64,000 bases of DNA from Actinomadura macra NBRC 14102 (GTDB taxonomy: Bacteria > Actinomycetota > Actinomycetes > Streptosporangiales > Streptosporangiaceae), in the NCBI RefSeq assembly GCF_001552215.1, contig NZ_BCQT01000006.1, positions 912,984-976,983 on the forward strand. Direction: 5' to 3'. Within the stretch, counting starts at the first letter, position 1; each line of letters starts with the position of its first letter. Positions 47,971 through 56,868 of this stretch are shown piece after piece. The position numbers were made by a program, and so were the translations under genes. Below the pieces are notes generated by a model. The model was not told the origin of the DNA. It saw nothing but the letters and a program-made list of their open reading frames with translations, and ran no database searches.

Positions 47971-50900
47971 GGCTCCAGGTCGGACTCCGCCTGCAAGACC
48001 GGCAGGGATCCGGGATCGCGCAGGACGGCTTCGACGAGGAGACGGTCTGGCCAGTCCCCGGTCGTCCAGGCGAGGGCGCGGGCGAGCCCCGCCGGGCCGC
48101 TCGCGTGGACCTCACCGTCACCGGCCCACCAGGGCACATCCTGCCCGTCCACGATCAGGCGTTCGTGCGCCAGGTAGGTGGCCGGCGCGTCGGGAAGGAC
48201 GGCCCGGACCACCGGCGGCACTGGACGCTTCTCCCCCGCCGACTCGACGACGCCGGGCACCTCGTCGCTCGCCAGGGGCAGATCCAGGAGTTCGGCGAGC
48301 CGGGTCTCCCGGCCCTGCGCGGCGATGACCAGAGGCTGCCCCGGCAGGAGCGGAATGAGGTCGGGGCTGTCGAGGACGAGGGCGTCCGCCGCGTCCACGA
48401 CCTCCACCTCACCGTCGACGACCGCCCGCACCTGGTCGGGAGGTTCCACGGTGACGTCGGGGGCTTCGGCCAGGGCCGTCCAGAGGCCGCCCAACTGGAC
48501 GCGGGTCAGGTACCGAGCGGGGTCGCCGAGCCGTTCGAGGAGTTCCTGCGCGCCTCCGGGCTCGTCGAGCAGACCCGCCAGGGACGTCCGGACGCCCAGG
48601 GCGAGCAGGAGATGCTCGTCCACCCCTTCTGGGGCGGCGTCGTAGAGCCCGGCCAGCGCGTCGCCCTCGTCACCGGAGAGCCGGAACTCGCCCGGTCTAC
48701 GTCCGTCCAGGACGGGGTGACGGCTGAGCCACCACGCCGTGTAGGAGGGGACGGCGACGCGGCGACCGTTGTGCAGGGTCACATGGGCGGGTTCGACGAT
48801 CGCGGCCCGCCACGGCGGCCCCGCGAGGAGCCGCAACGCCGCGGGCCAGTCCTCGACGAGCTCCAGATCGCGGACGGCCTGGAACTCGGGCACAAGCGGT
48901 GGAAGGTCCTGCGGCCCCACCCGGGTGAGCACCTCGTCGGCCCACCGGTCCTCGTCGTCGAGTTCGAGGGTCTCGGCCTCGTCGGCCAGACCCGTCAGGT
49001 TCACGTCCTCGCTCCGCACCAGGGCGAAACCGTTCAGAACACCCGCTGCGGCGAGGGGTCCGGCGCCCCACCGCTCCAGTGTTTCGCCGTCCACCACGCC
49101 GAACGGCGCGTCCTCGGCCATGACGCCGCGCAGCGGGCTGTCGGGAAGCAGCAGTTCGCCCGCCGGGTAGAAGTCCCCGTCGGTCGCCGGTAGCGCCAGG
49201 TCGGCGAGCCATGGTTCCTCGCCGGGATCGATCCGCGCGGCCGAGACGAGACCGAGAACGGCCTCGGCGACCGCGTCCGGATCCTCGTCGTGGAAGGAGC
49301 CCTCGACCGCGGCCCGGACGGCGGGATCCACGAGCACGGCCCGCGGGCCCGCCTCGACCGCGCCGAGCCTGACCAGCAGCGGGTGCACGGCCTCGGGGTG
49401 GACGAACCGCAGGCCCAACGCGTCCAGCCCGGCGGGGTCGACCCCCTCGGCGATCAGCAGCCCGCGCGGCCCGCGCACGAGACGGCCGCCCCGGGAGAGG
49501 TGGCCGGCCCGGGAGACGTGGCCGGCACCGCCCATGCGGTCCTCCCCGCCCGCCAGTGGCACCGGGAGGGCCCCCAGAGCGTCTGTGGCGGCCTCGGCCA
49601 GCGTCCCGTACAGCCGGTGCCACCACACCGGTTCCCGGTCCACAGAGGCCAGCTCATCGATCACGTCCGCGAGCTCGACCCGGCGGACGCCGAGCGCGGC
49701 CAGCGCCGGGTTCCGGGCGGGCCAGCCGGGCGGCAGCAGGCCCGCGAGCAGGCCGTCCTCGGTGAGCAGGTCCACGAACGCGGGCGGCGCGTCCAGCGCG
49801 ACCGAGTCCCGGCCCCGCGCCCGGTGCGGCAGGAGCGGCGCCTCGGGCAACCGCTCCAGGACAGCGCGCCTCAGGCGTGCGTCCAGTTCACCTGCCCCGA
49901 CCGGCCCCGGGACCAACTCCAGCAGGCGCGGCGTGCCGGATCGTCCTTGCAGGAGCTTCTCGTAGGCTTCCGCAGCCCGTTCCACAAGGAAGTCAGTGAG
50001 CGCACCAGGCGCCACATGCCGCCGGTCCGGTGCGAGCGGAAACGAAGCGATGAGCAAGGCGGGCAGATCGAGACGTTCATCGCTCGGCGTCGGCGCATGG
50101 ACGACCGCAGGCGTTTCCTTGGGCAATCCGTCCTCGGGCAGGGCCCATCGCACCTGCCACACCGGCCGGGAACGCTCCTCCGTAGGACGGTCTGCCAGAA
50201 GCTCCGGCGGGATCGTCCCGTGCGCCTCGACCGTGCGCCACACGGACCCGTCGATCGTGACGGCGTCCGGGGCACCATGCTCGGCGGTGACCGTCCGCAG
50301 GTCCCCGTCGATGTCGATCTCGACGATCTCCAGCGCGGGCAACGCGAGCATCAGCGCGGGCCCGGCCTCCGCGAGCTGGCGCCGCACCCCGTCGACGGCG
50401 GTATCCCGCAACGGCAGCCGCACAACCGTGTCGAACCCGTCGGGCACCTCGGGGGGATCGGCGCAGGCGAAGGGCAGCCGCAACAGCGGAACTTGCCCGG
50501 CGCGCCGCTCAAGCTCGTCCGCGAGCCCCGGAACGCCCCGGACCAGTTCCCGGGCGCGCCCGAGTGACCACTCGATCCCCGCGGTGTCGGCGGTGTCGAT
50601 GGTGCCGGCGCCCGGCCCCCCGGAGGGCCGCCGCGTGGCGATGGCGGGGGCGTCGGTCACGGAGACGACGGCGGCGAAACCGACACCGAACCGGCCCACG
50701 GCGCCCGCCTCACCGCGCTTCGCGGACGCGCGGAGAGTGGACAGTGCCTCGGCTCCGGCGGCGTCCAGCGGCGCCCCGGTGTTCGCCGCGACCAGCACCC
50801 CGTTCCGCAGGGTCAGGCGCAGACGGCCCGGGACGGCCGCGCGGACGGCGGCATCGGCGGCGTTCTGGGCCAGCTCGACCACGACGCGGTCACGGTAGCC

Positions 50901-51023
50901 GCCGAGGGCGTGGTCCTCCTCGGTGTTGGCGTCCTCGCGGAACCGCGCCGGGGACTCCGCCCAGGCGCGCAGCACCCGGTCCCGGAGACCGCGTGTGCCG
51001 AACGGGTCCGGCGTCTCAGTCAC
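47967..51023 (-). CDS. sacsin N-terminal ATPase-like (HSP90-type) domain protein
   Basis: A 1018-residue protein. The N-terminal 250 residues are a GHKL ATPase: RDRVVVELAQNAADAAVRAAVPG is the metal-binding N box, and GRFGVGFAAVVSVTDAP is the ATP-lid G box, as in HSP90 and sacsin. The rest is a long, Leu/Ala/Pro-rich, mostly unassignable scaffold with repeated LxxLGVRR/LGLRFVHPEAVHPLL segments. Chaperone-like activity is an inference from the ATPase type. The GTG has GGGGGGA upstream. DUF3027 is the next gene upstream (41 bases), DUF2530 is convergent; this neighbourhood is typical of actinobacteria. Confidence 0.82.
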   Translation of the reverse strand: MTETPDPFGTRGLRDRVLRAWAESPARFREDANTEEDHALGGYRDRVVVELAQNAADAAVRAAVPGRLRLTLRNGVLVAANTGAPLDAAGAEALSTLRASAKRGEAGAVGRFGVGFAAVVSVTDAPAIATRRPSGGPGAGTIDTADTAGIEWSLGRARELVRGVPGLADELERRAGQVPLLRLPFACADPPEVPDGFDTVVRLPLRDTAVDGVRRQLAEAGPALMLALPALEIVEIDIDGDLRTVTAEHGAPDAVTIDGSVWRTVEAHGTIPPELLADRPTEERSRPVWQVRWALPEDGLPKETPAVVHAPTPSDERLDLPALLIASFPLAPDRRHVAPGALTDFLVERAAEAYEKLLQGRSGTPRLLELVPGPVGAGELDARLRRAVLERLPEAPLLPHRARGRDSVALDAPPAFVDLLTEDGLLAGLLPPGWPARNPALAALGVRRVELADVIDELASVDREPVWWHRLYGTLAEAATDALGALPVPLAGGEDRMGGAGHVSRAGHLSRGGRLVRGPRGLLIAEGVDPAGLDALGLRFVHPEAVHPLLVRLGAVEAGPRAVLVDPAVRAAVEGSFHDEDPDAVAEAVLGLVSAARIDPGEEPWLADLALPATDGDFYPAGELLLPDSPLRGVMAEDAPFGVVDGETLERWGAGPLAAAGVLNGFALVRSEDVNLTGLADEAETLELDDEDRWADEVLTRVGPQDLPPLVPEFQAVRDLELVEDWPAALRLLAGPPWRAAIVEPAHVTLHNGRRVAVPSYTAWWLSRHPVLDGRRPGEFRLSGDEGDALAGLYDAAPEGVDEHLLLALGVRTSLAGLLDEPGGAQELLERLGDPARYLTRVQLGGLWTALAEAPDVTVEPPDQVRAVVDGEVEVVDAADALVLDSPDLIPLLPGQPLVIAAQGRETRLAELLDLPLASDEVPGVVESAGEKRPVPPVVRAVLPDAPATYLAHERLIVDGQDVPWWAGDGEVHASGPAGLARALAWTTGDWPDRLLVEAVLRDPGSLPVLQAESDLEP

Positions 51024-51064
51024 CGGACGTCCCCCCTCGCCGCATGGCCGGTCCGCTCCGCAGC

Positions 51065-51958
51065 TCAGCTATGACCGAGAGCCTCTTCGTCCTGGATCTC
51101 GGCGCCGTCCGCGGCGGCGCCCACCGGGACGACGTCGTAGCCCAGCTCGTCGATGATGGGCGGGCCGTGCTCGGACGCGGCCGGGATCGACACCGCCTCG
51201 GAGTGCGCGCCGCAGCCGTGGTCGGCCGACACCACACGGCCGTCGTCGGGGGCGTACTCGTTGGCGCACACACCGAAGACCTGCCGCAGCTCACCGGCCA
51301 GTGCCACGAAGAAGCCACAGGTGGAGCACTGTGCCGGGGCGGAGGTCGCGATCGAGGCACGTGGCCCCGCGACCCCGTCGTACCAGCGCGCGGCGGCCTC
51401 GTCCCGCCCCTCCTGGGACAGCACCCGGACGCGCCCGAGGCCGAGTTCCCACGCCGCCTCGTGCTCGATGGAGTCGTCCACCTGCGTGTAGCCGGGCACG
51501 AGCCGGACGTCGTCGGGGGCGGTCGGCAGCAGATCGCCGGGACCGAGGTCGCCCGGACGCAGCCGCTCCAGCCACGGCACCCACGGCGGCGCGAGGAGCG
51601 CGTCGTCCCCGGGCAGCAGGACGCATTCGCTGACCGTCACGATCTTGGCGCGGGACGCCCGGGTGACGGTGACCGACCACCGCCAGCCCACGTAGGCGGG
51701 ATCATGGGACGCGAAGTCGTGCGTGACCACGCGGTCGCCCTCGGGACGCAAGCCGAGATGCTCCCCGACCGGGAACGGGTACGCGGTCTCTTCGGCGGCC
51801 TCGCGGGCCAGGTCCACCGCCTCGGCGCAGGTGGCGTCGACGGCGGGGGTCCGGGCGCGGCGGGCGGTCCCGGTGGCGCGCGGGGTGGTGGTGCGCGCGG
51901 TGGCGGGACGCGCGGTGCTGGGCTGGCGCAGTGGACTCACATATCGATTCTCGCGCAT
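51065..51958 (-). CDS. DUF3027 family protein
   Basis: A 297-residue protein of the actinobacterial DUF3027 family. VTHDFASHDPAYVGWRWSVTVTRASRAKIVTVSECVLLPGDDALLAPPWVPWLERLRPGDLGPGDLLP is the conserved core and CSTCGFFVALAGELRQVFGVCANEYAPDDGRVVSADHGCGAHSE is the Cys-rich, probably zinc-binding C-terminal part. The Thr/Arg/Ala-rich first 40 residues look disordered. The start is ambiguous (ATG 51958 or GTG 51940), neither with a Shine-Dalgarno. Function unknown. Confidence 0.85.
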   Translation of the reverse strand: MRENRYVSPLRQPSTARPATARTTTPRATGTARRARTPAVDATCAEAVDLAREAAEETAYPFPVGEHLGLRPEGDRVVTHDFASHDPAYVGWRWSVTVTRASRAKIVTVSECVLLPGDDALLAPPWVPWLERLRPGDLGPGDLLPTAPDDVRLVPGYTQVDDSIEHEAAWELGLGRVRVLSQEGRDEAAARWYDGVAGPRASIATSAPAQCSTCGFFVALAGELRQVFGVCANEYAPDDGRVVSADHGCGAHSEAVSIPAASEHGPPIIDELGYDVVPVGAAADGAEIQDEEALGHS

Positions 51959-52174
51959 CCGGGGATGTGACCGGGCACACCACCACCCTTGACCACCCCC
52001 TGATCGTCCTCAACCGGCCCGGATCAACCCCGAACAACGGGCACGGAGCGGGCATCCACCTCGTTGGCGGAGGTGAGCCAGGCACGAAGAGGGGAACGTA
52101 CCCTCAGTTGAGCCACTCCGACGGCCGTACCTCGACGAAGACCGCGGACGACCACAATGGGGGGATCAAGCGGC

Positions 52175-53569
52175 ATGGCAGACGGGCCCCACCCGATCGG
52201 GCGTTCCGTGCGCGCCGGGGCCGGCGGCGCCGGACGGGCACTTCGCCGCGCGTGCTCGGCGGTGCTGCGTACGGGCCGGCTGACCCGCCGCGTCACGCAC
52301 GCGCACGGTGCCGGGCGCAGCGGCCTCGGCAGCCTCGTGGAGGCGTCGGCGGTCAACGCCGCCGGTGACGCGCTGGTCGCGGTGGCGCTGGCCGGGACGC
52401 TGTTCTTCGGTCTGGACGTCAACCAGGCGCGCGGTCAGGTCGCGCTCTACCTGCTGGTCACGATGGCGCCGTTCGCGCTGGTCGCGCCGCTGATCGGCCC
52501 GGCCCTGGACCGGACGCGGCACGTCCGCCGGTATGCCATCGCCAGCTCGTTCGTGATCCGCGGCCTGCTGTGCTGGGCGATGGCGAGCGCGGTGCTGAAC
52601 GGCGACCAGGTGACGTTCCTGCCCGCCGCGTTCGGGGTGCTCGTGCTGTCCAAGGCGTTCGGGGTGCTGCGGGCGGCGGTGACGCCCCGCGTCCTGCCCG
52701 ACCAGATCACGCTGGTGACGGCGAACGCGCGGGCCTCGTTCGCGGGCCTGATCGCGGCGTCGATCACCGCGCCGCTCGGCGCAGGTCTCGCCGCGCTCGC
52801 CGGGGCCGACTGGGCGCTGCGGATAGCGACGGTGGTCTTCCTGCTCGGCGTCGTGTTCACCATGCGCCTGCCCGGCCACGCGGACACCCCCGAGACCGAG
52901 CGTCCGGCGGACGACACGAAACCGCGAAGCCACTGGCGGACGCTCCCCCGTGTCGGCCCGGTCGTCGCGGAGGCGATGCTGGCGAACGCCGTCCTGCGGG
53001 CGTTCTCCGGCTTCTTGATCCTTTACCTGGCGTTCCTGCTGCGGCAGGAACGGTTCGACCCCGTGTCCCACAACGTCGCGCTGGGTCTGCTGGCGGCCTT
53101 TGCGGGTGCGGGCGGGTTGATCGGCACCACGCTCGGCGCCTACATGAAGGCGCGGGCGCCCCGGCTGATCGTCTCGGCGACGCTCGGGTCGGTCACGGCC
53201 GTCACGGCGGTCAGCGCCGCGTTCTTCGGGCTGTGGGCGGCGCTGGCCGTGGCGCTGGCGGCCGGGCTCGGCCAGGTCCTCGGCAAGCTGTCGATGGACG
53301 CGGTCGTCCAGCGGGAGATCGGCGAGGAGATGCGCTCGTCCACGTTCGCGGTCTCCGAGACGCTGCACCAGCTCGTCTGGGTGATCGGCGGGCTGCTCGG
53401 CCTCGGCATGTCCATCGTCGCGGACGGGCGGGTCGCGATGGCCGTCGTGGCGGGCGTCCTGGCGCTGGCGTTCGCGCTGCTGCTGTCGCGCGGGGCGCGC
53501 GGCCACCACGAGCAGACCCATCGCCCCGCCACGATCAACGACGCCGCCCACTCCGAGATGCGCACCTGA
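52175..53569 (+). CDS. MFS transporter
   Basis: A 464-residue transporter with about eleven to twelve helices after a 50-residue basic leader. SLVEASAVNAAGDALVAVALAGTLFFGLDVNQARGQVALYLLVTMAPFALVAPLIGPALDRTRHVRRY is the motif A region; GKLSMDAVVQREIGEEMRSSTFAVSETLHQLVWVIGGLLGL is highly characteristic of an actinobacterial MFS_1 subgroup. ATG at 52175 gives MADGPHP; an in-frame ATG 18 bases earlier is the alternative. Substrate unknown. Confidence 0.85.
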   Translation: MADGPHPIGRSVRAGAGGAGRALRRACSAVLRTGRLTRRVTHAHGAGRSGLGSLVEASAVNAAGDALVAVALAGTLFFGLDVNQARGQVALYLLVTMAPFALVAPLIGPALDRTRHVRRYAIASSFVIRGLLCWAMASAVLNGDQVTFLPAAFGVLVLSKAFGVLRAAVTPRVLPDQITLVTANARASFAGLIAASITAPLGAGLAALAGADWALRIATVVFLLGVVFTMRLPGHADTPETERPADDTKPRSHWRTLPRVGPVVAEAMLANAVLRAFSGFLILYLAFLLRQERFDPVSHNVALGLLAAFAGAGGLIGTTLGAYMKARAPRLIVSATLGSVTAVTAVSAAFFGLWAALAVALAAGLGQVLGKLSMDAVVQREIGEEMRSSTFAVSETLHQLVWVIGGLLGLGMSIVADGRVAMAVVAGVLALAFALLLSRGARGHHEQTHRPATINDAAHSEMRT

Positions 53570-53642
53570 ACCCCGGCACCTCAAACCCGCCCCAGACGCG
53601 CCCCGCTAGGGCCGCCCGCACAGGGACGACCCGTGGCGCGCG

Positions 53643-54038
53643 TCAGGGGTGCAGGTCGTCCGCCACAGCGCGGAGCACGGTGGCGATCTTCTTCGCCTCG
53701 GCCGGGGCCGGATGCTTGCCCCGCCGGTAGGTGGTGGAGATCCCGTCCAGCAGCTTGATGAGGTCCTCGGTGATGAGGACCATCTCATCGGGTTTCTTGC
53801 GGCGTTGCTTGGCGATGGTCTTCTCGACCGACGGCAGCGTGTCGAGTATCCGCACCGACAGCGCCTGCTGGCCGCGGCGGCCCTCGACCACCCCGAACTC
53901 GATGCGCTGGCCCGGCTTGAGCGTCGTCACACCGCCCGGAAGTGCGGAAGAGTGCACAAAGACCTCACCCCCGTCGTCGCGGGTGAGGAAGCCGAATCCC
54001 TTGTCGGAGTCGTACCACTTGACCTTGCCAGTCGGCAC
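53643..54038 (-). CDS. cold-shock domain protein with C-terminal extension
   Basis: A 131-residue protein. Residues 1-66 are a cold-shock domain (MPTGKVKWYDSDKGFGFL with RNP1 KGFGFL, and EVFVHSS for RNP2) that binds single-stranded nucleic acid. Residues 67-131 form a basic helical tail (TIAKQRRKKPDEMVLITEDLIKLLDGISTTYRRGKHP) absent from the 67-residue CspA type, but known in longer actinobacterial proteins. The GTG start has GAGG upstream. It is divergent to nothing and lies upstream of the HAD gene's reverse neighbour. Confidence 0.9.
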   Translation of the reverse strand: MPTGKVKWYDSDKGFGFLTRDDGGEVFVHSSALPGGVTTLKPGQRIEFGVVEGRRGQQALSVRILDTLPSVEKTIAKQRRKKPDEMVLITEDLIKLLDGISTTYRRGKHPAPAEAKKIATVLRAVADDLHP

Positions 54039-54125
54039 GGGAAACCTCGTCTAGTAATCGTCCGGAATTCGCCCCAAGATTAGTGCCTCCCCGCGACGCG
54101 GTGAACACGATTATCGCCCGCCGGA

Positions 54126-54791
54126 TCAGGCGGCGGCGAAGTCCAGCAGCCAGCCGGGGAAGGGGTGCAGGTCGGGCAGGACGACATCGGCGCCGTACGC
54201 CTCCAGGGCGGCCGAATCGAAGGAGCCCGTCGCCACGGCCACGGCCACGGCGGAGGCGGCCCGCGCCGCGTCCACATCACCGGTGTGGTCGCCGATGTAC
54301 GCGCGCGCGCCGTGCTCGCGTAGCGCGACGCCCTTGTCGGAACCGAAGAGGCCGCCCACTACGACGTCCACCTGCAACCCCAGGTAACGGACGGTGCGCT
54401 CGGTGTCGGCCTGGTTCTTGCCGGAAACGACGATGACCTGTCCTCCTCGCGCCCGGACGGCGTCCAGCGCGGCGACGGCCCCCGGCATGGCCACGGTCGC
54501 GGGGATGGCGACGTCGGCGTAGATGGCCCGGTACCGGGCGGCCATCACGGGAACCTCGCCCGGGGGGAACCAGTAGCCGAGTTCCTCCTCCAGCGGTGGC
54601 CCGATACGCCGGACGACCTGCGCGGTGTCGATGGGCACACCGGTCTCGGCGGCGAGCGCCGCGTACACCGCGCTGATCCCGGCACGGGTGTCGGCCAAGG
54701 TCAGGTCGAGGTCGAAGCCGACGGCGAGCGGGGCGGACGCGGCGGCGGCACTGCGGGCGGCGATGTTTCGCGAGGAAGGGAGATCCGGCAC
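54126..54791 (-). CDS. HAD-superfamily hydrolase, phosphoglycolate-phosphatase-like
   Basis: A 221-residue HAD phosphatase. Motif I is GFDLDLTLADT with nucleophile Asp27 and Asp29, motif II VVSGKNQ, motif III Lys in FGSDKGVAL, and motif IV YIGDHTGDVDAAR. A cap domain is inserted after motif I (about 40-100). Family members hydrolyse phosphorylated metabolites; substrate not identifiable. The GTG is seven bases after TACCCT with no ribosome-binding site, fitting a leaderless start. Confidence 0.88.
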   Translation of the reverse strand: MPDLPSSRNIAARSAAAASAPLAVGFDLDLTLADTRAGISAVYAALAAETGVPIDTAQVVRRIGPPLEEELGYWFPPGEVPVMAARYRAIYADVAIPATVAMPGAVAALDAVRARGGQVIVVSGKNQADTERTVRYLGLQVDVVVGGLFGSDKGVALREHGARAYIGDHTGDVDAARAASAVAVAVATGSFDSAALEAYGADVVLPDLHPFPGWLLDFAAA

Positions 54792-55092
54792 GCCACTCAG
54801 GGTAAAGGTCCGGTATGGCGACCAAGTCAGGCCCCCCGCCCGGACGGCGCGCGAGAGAACCCGCGCTCCCCTGGTAGTGGCGATGCGACGGGATCCGAGT
54901 AGGAGAACGCGGGAACCTTCTCGCGCGACGACTGCCGCTTTTCTCATCGACCGAAACTGGTCTGTCCGATCGACCGGAACAGTCGCCCGTGCTGCGGATA
55001 TACCCGAGCCCCTGGCCACAAACCACGTGACCAGGGAAAACGCAGGGCTCGAACGGGCCACCGGGAGCAAAAGAACGACCGAGGAGAGCGCT
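54792..55092. other. divergent promoter region
   Basis: Region between the HAD gene (minus) and the small membrane gene (plus). The TACCCT for the HAD gene lies at its left edge. ATCGACCGRAAC is repeated twice near the middle, 20 bases apart, and CGAGGAGAGCG at the right end provides the ribosome-binding site of the next gene. No open frame with coding character was found. Confidence 0.4.
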
Positions 55093-55413
55093 ATGACAGG
55101 GCCCGGCACCGAGACCCGGCGTCGCACCGCGGACACCGTCAGGAACGTCGCCGCGACCGTGATCTCCCTCGCGACCACGGCCGTGGTGCTGATCCTCGCC
55201 GTGCACATCGTGTTCGTGGCGTTCGAGGCGAACACCGGCAACGGCCTCGTTCGCTGGTTCGCAGGCCGGGCCACCGATCTGGCCTGGCAGTTCAAGGACG
55301 TCTTCCAGCCGGCGAACGCCAAGGCGACGGTCGTGGTCAACTACGGGCTCGCCGCGGTGGTCTACCTGGTGATCGGACGGACCCTGGTCTCACTCGTCCG
55401 CCGTCTCGGCTGA
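55093..55413 (+). CDS. small membrane protein
   Basis: A 106-residue protein with two predicted helices: VISLATTAVVLILAVHIVFVAF (about 19-40) and VNYGLAAVVYLVIGRTLVSLV (about 80-101), with the loop EANTGNGLVRWFAGRATDLAWQFKDVFQP between them. This looks like a conserved actinobacterial two-helix protein of unknown role. The ATG has GAGGAG six bases upstream. Confidence 0.8.
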   Translation: MTGPGTETRRRTADTVRNVAATVISLATTAVVLILAVHIVFVAFEANTGNGLVRWFAGRATDLAWQFKDVFQPANAKATVVVNYGLAAVVYLVIGRTLVSLVRRLG

Positions 55414-55481
55414 CCCGCCCGCCGTTTCGACTGATCACCTACCGAACAGGTCAGAAAACTGTCACCCAGACACGCCACCCG

Positions 55482-55970
55482 TTACTTACCTTCCCGTCCC
55501 GGGAAACGGACGGTGTCGAACGGCCAGGCCGTCGTGACCCATTCGCGGACGAACTCTTCCAGCTCCTTCTCCAGAGCGGAGTTCTCCTCGTCGGCCCGCA
55601 CCCAGAACACCACCACCGCGTCGGCGTCCGGCCCGTCGCAGGGGGCGACGTGGATGCGGCCGAGCTGGCGGTCCCCGTCCGGGGTGATCACGACGTAGCT
55701 GAACGACCGTCTGAGCTGGCCTTCCTTCTGCAGCCAGGCGACGTCGATCAGGGCCTGCTCGAAGGTGAACTCCTGGTCGGGCCAGCCCCACTCGGGACCG
55801 AAGCGCCCGGCCAGCCGGTCCAGGCTGCCGATCACCGCGCCATAGTCCTTGACCACGTCCGACACCGTGATCGGGCGAATCTGGAAGCGGGGTCCGGCGA
55901 CGAGCGTGGGGACTACGAACTCCTCGGGAAGGAAGGCCCCCTGGCCTGCCTTCCGCGGAGAAAGGAACAT
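55482..55970 (-). CDS. GNAT-like acetyltransferase-fold protein
   Basis: A 162-residue protein. VAGPRFQIRPITVSDVVKDYGAVIGSLDRLAGRFGPEWGWPDQEFTFEQALIDVAWLQKEGQLRRSFSYVVITPDGDRQLGRIHVAPCDGPDADAVVVFWVRADEE matches the alpha/beta pattern of GNAT N-acetyltransferases, with strand 4 at VVVFWVRAD; the acetyl-CoA Q/RxxGxG/A loop is not obvious. The ATG has GAAGGG seven bases upstream. Long in-frame reading upstream to 56141 is Arg-rich and not coding. Substrate unknown. Confidence 0.75.
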   Translation of the reverse strand: MFLSPRKAGQGAFLPEEFVVPTLVAGPRFQIRPITVSDVVKDYGAVIGSLDRLAGRFGPEWGWPDQEFTFEQALIDVAWLQKEGQLRRSFSYVVITPDGDRQLGRIHVAPCDGPDADAVVVFWVRADEENSALEKELEEFVREWVTTAWPFDTVRFPGREGK

Positions 55971-56139
55971 CCGTCGACCCTTCCGGCGACGCCCCCTCCG
56001 GCGACAGGGGCGCGAAGCACAGAACTCTAGTCGCACCTGGCCGGGTGCGAGACAGATCACGAATTCGGGCGTGCCGCACCCGAGGCAGGGACTCCCAGGT
56101 CGAAGATGCCTTACTGTTCTCGCGGAGGATCTCATCACC

Positions 56140-56757
56140 ATGACGACATCTACGCGCGAACGGATCGTGGCCGAGTCGCTCCGGCTGTTCGCCGACCGCG
56201 GCTACGCCGCGACCTCGGTCGCCGAGATCGAGGCCGCCGCCGGCCTCTCCCCCGGCGCGGGCGGCCTGTACCGCCATTTCCGGTCCAAGGAGGAGGTGCT
56301 CGCCTCCGCCATCCGCGAGCACATCGAGCGGACGCGTCAGCAGATCAGCGACGTGCTGAAGCACGCCACCGCGTTCGCCGACCGCCCCCTGGAGATCCGG
56401 CTGCGGATGACCTGCCAGGCCGGCCTCGCCAAGATGCGCGAGGAGCAGGACCTCATCCGGGTGCTGTTCCGCGACCTCGACCAGTTCCCGAACCTCGTCG
56501 CCGAGATGCGCGAGGGCATCGTCAACCCCCTGTACGACGGCATCGCCACCTGGCTGTCCCAGCAGCCGGAGTTCGCGGGCTCCGACGAGGACTGGCCGGC
56601 CGTCGCCGCCGTCCTCGGCGGCGCGGTCGTCAACTACTGGCTCGCCAACGAGTCGATGTACGAGCCGCCGACCCGCATCGACGAGAAGCGGTTCGTCCAG
56701 AGCTGGGCGCGCCTCGGTCTCGGTCTCGTGGACCTGGAGCGCACACCCGCCTCCTGA
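56140..56757 (+). CDS. TetR/AcrR-family transcriptional regulator
   Basis: A 205-residue regulator. The helix-turn-helix TRERIVAESLRLFADRGYAATSVAEIEAAAGLSPGAGGLYRHFRSKEEVLASAIREH is near consensus for TetR. The ligand domain (about 60-205) contains MREEQDLIRVLFRDLDQFPNLVAEMREGIVNPLYDGIATWL, as in many fatty-acid or efflux regulators. GGAGGA lies ten bases upstream of the ATG. It precedes the helicase-associated gene by 111 bases. Confidence 0.9.
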   Translation: MTTSTRERIVAESLRLFADRGYAATSVAEIEAAAGLSPGAGGLYRHFRSKEEVLASAIREHIERTRQQISDVLKHATAFADRPLEIRLRMTCQAGLAKMREEQDLIRVLFRDLDQFPNLVAEMREGIVNPLYDGIATWLSQQPEFAGSDEDWPAVAAVLGGAVVNYWLANESMYEPPTRIDEKRFVQSWARLGLGLVDLERTPAS

Positions 56758-56868
56758 CGTCCCTCCGCCGAGCCCGCATCGTTCGCGCCGCCCCTTCTCC
56801 TACGCCTTGCTCCTACGCTAGGGGGCCCGGCAACGCACGCCGCACGGCACCTAAGGTTGGGAAACGGC

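Noticed and set aside
54792..55092. Divergent region as a riboswitch or T-box leader
   Set aside because: No conserved riboswitch core or T-box could be recognised; the HAD gene appears leaderless.
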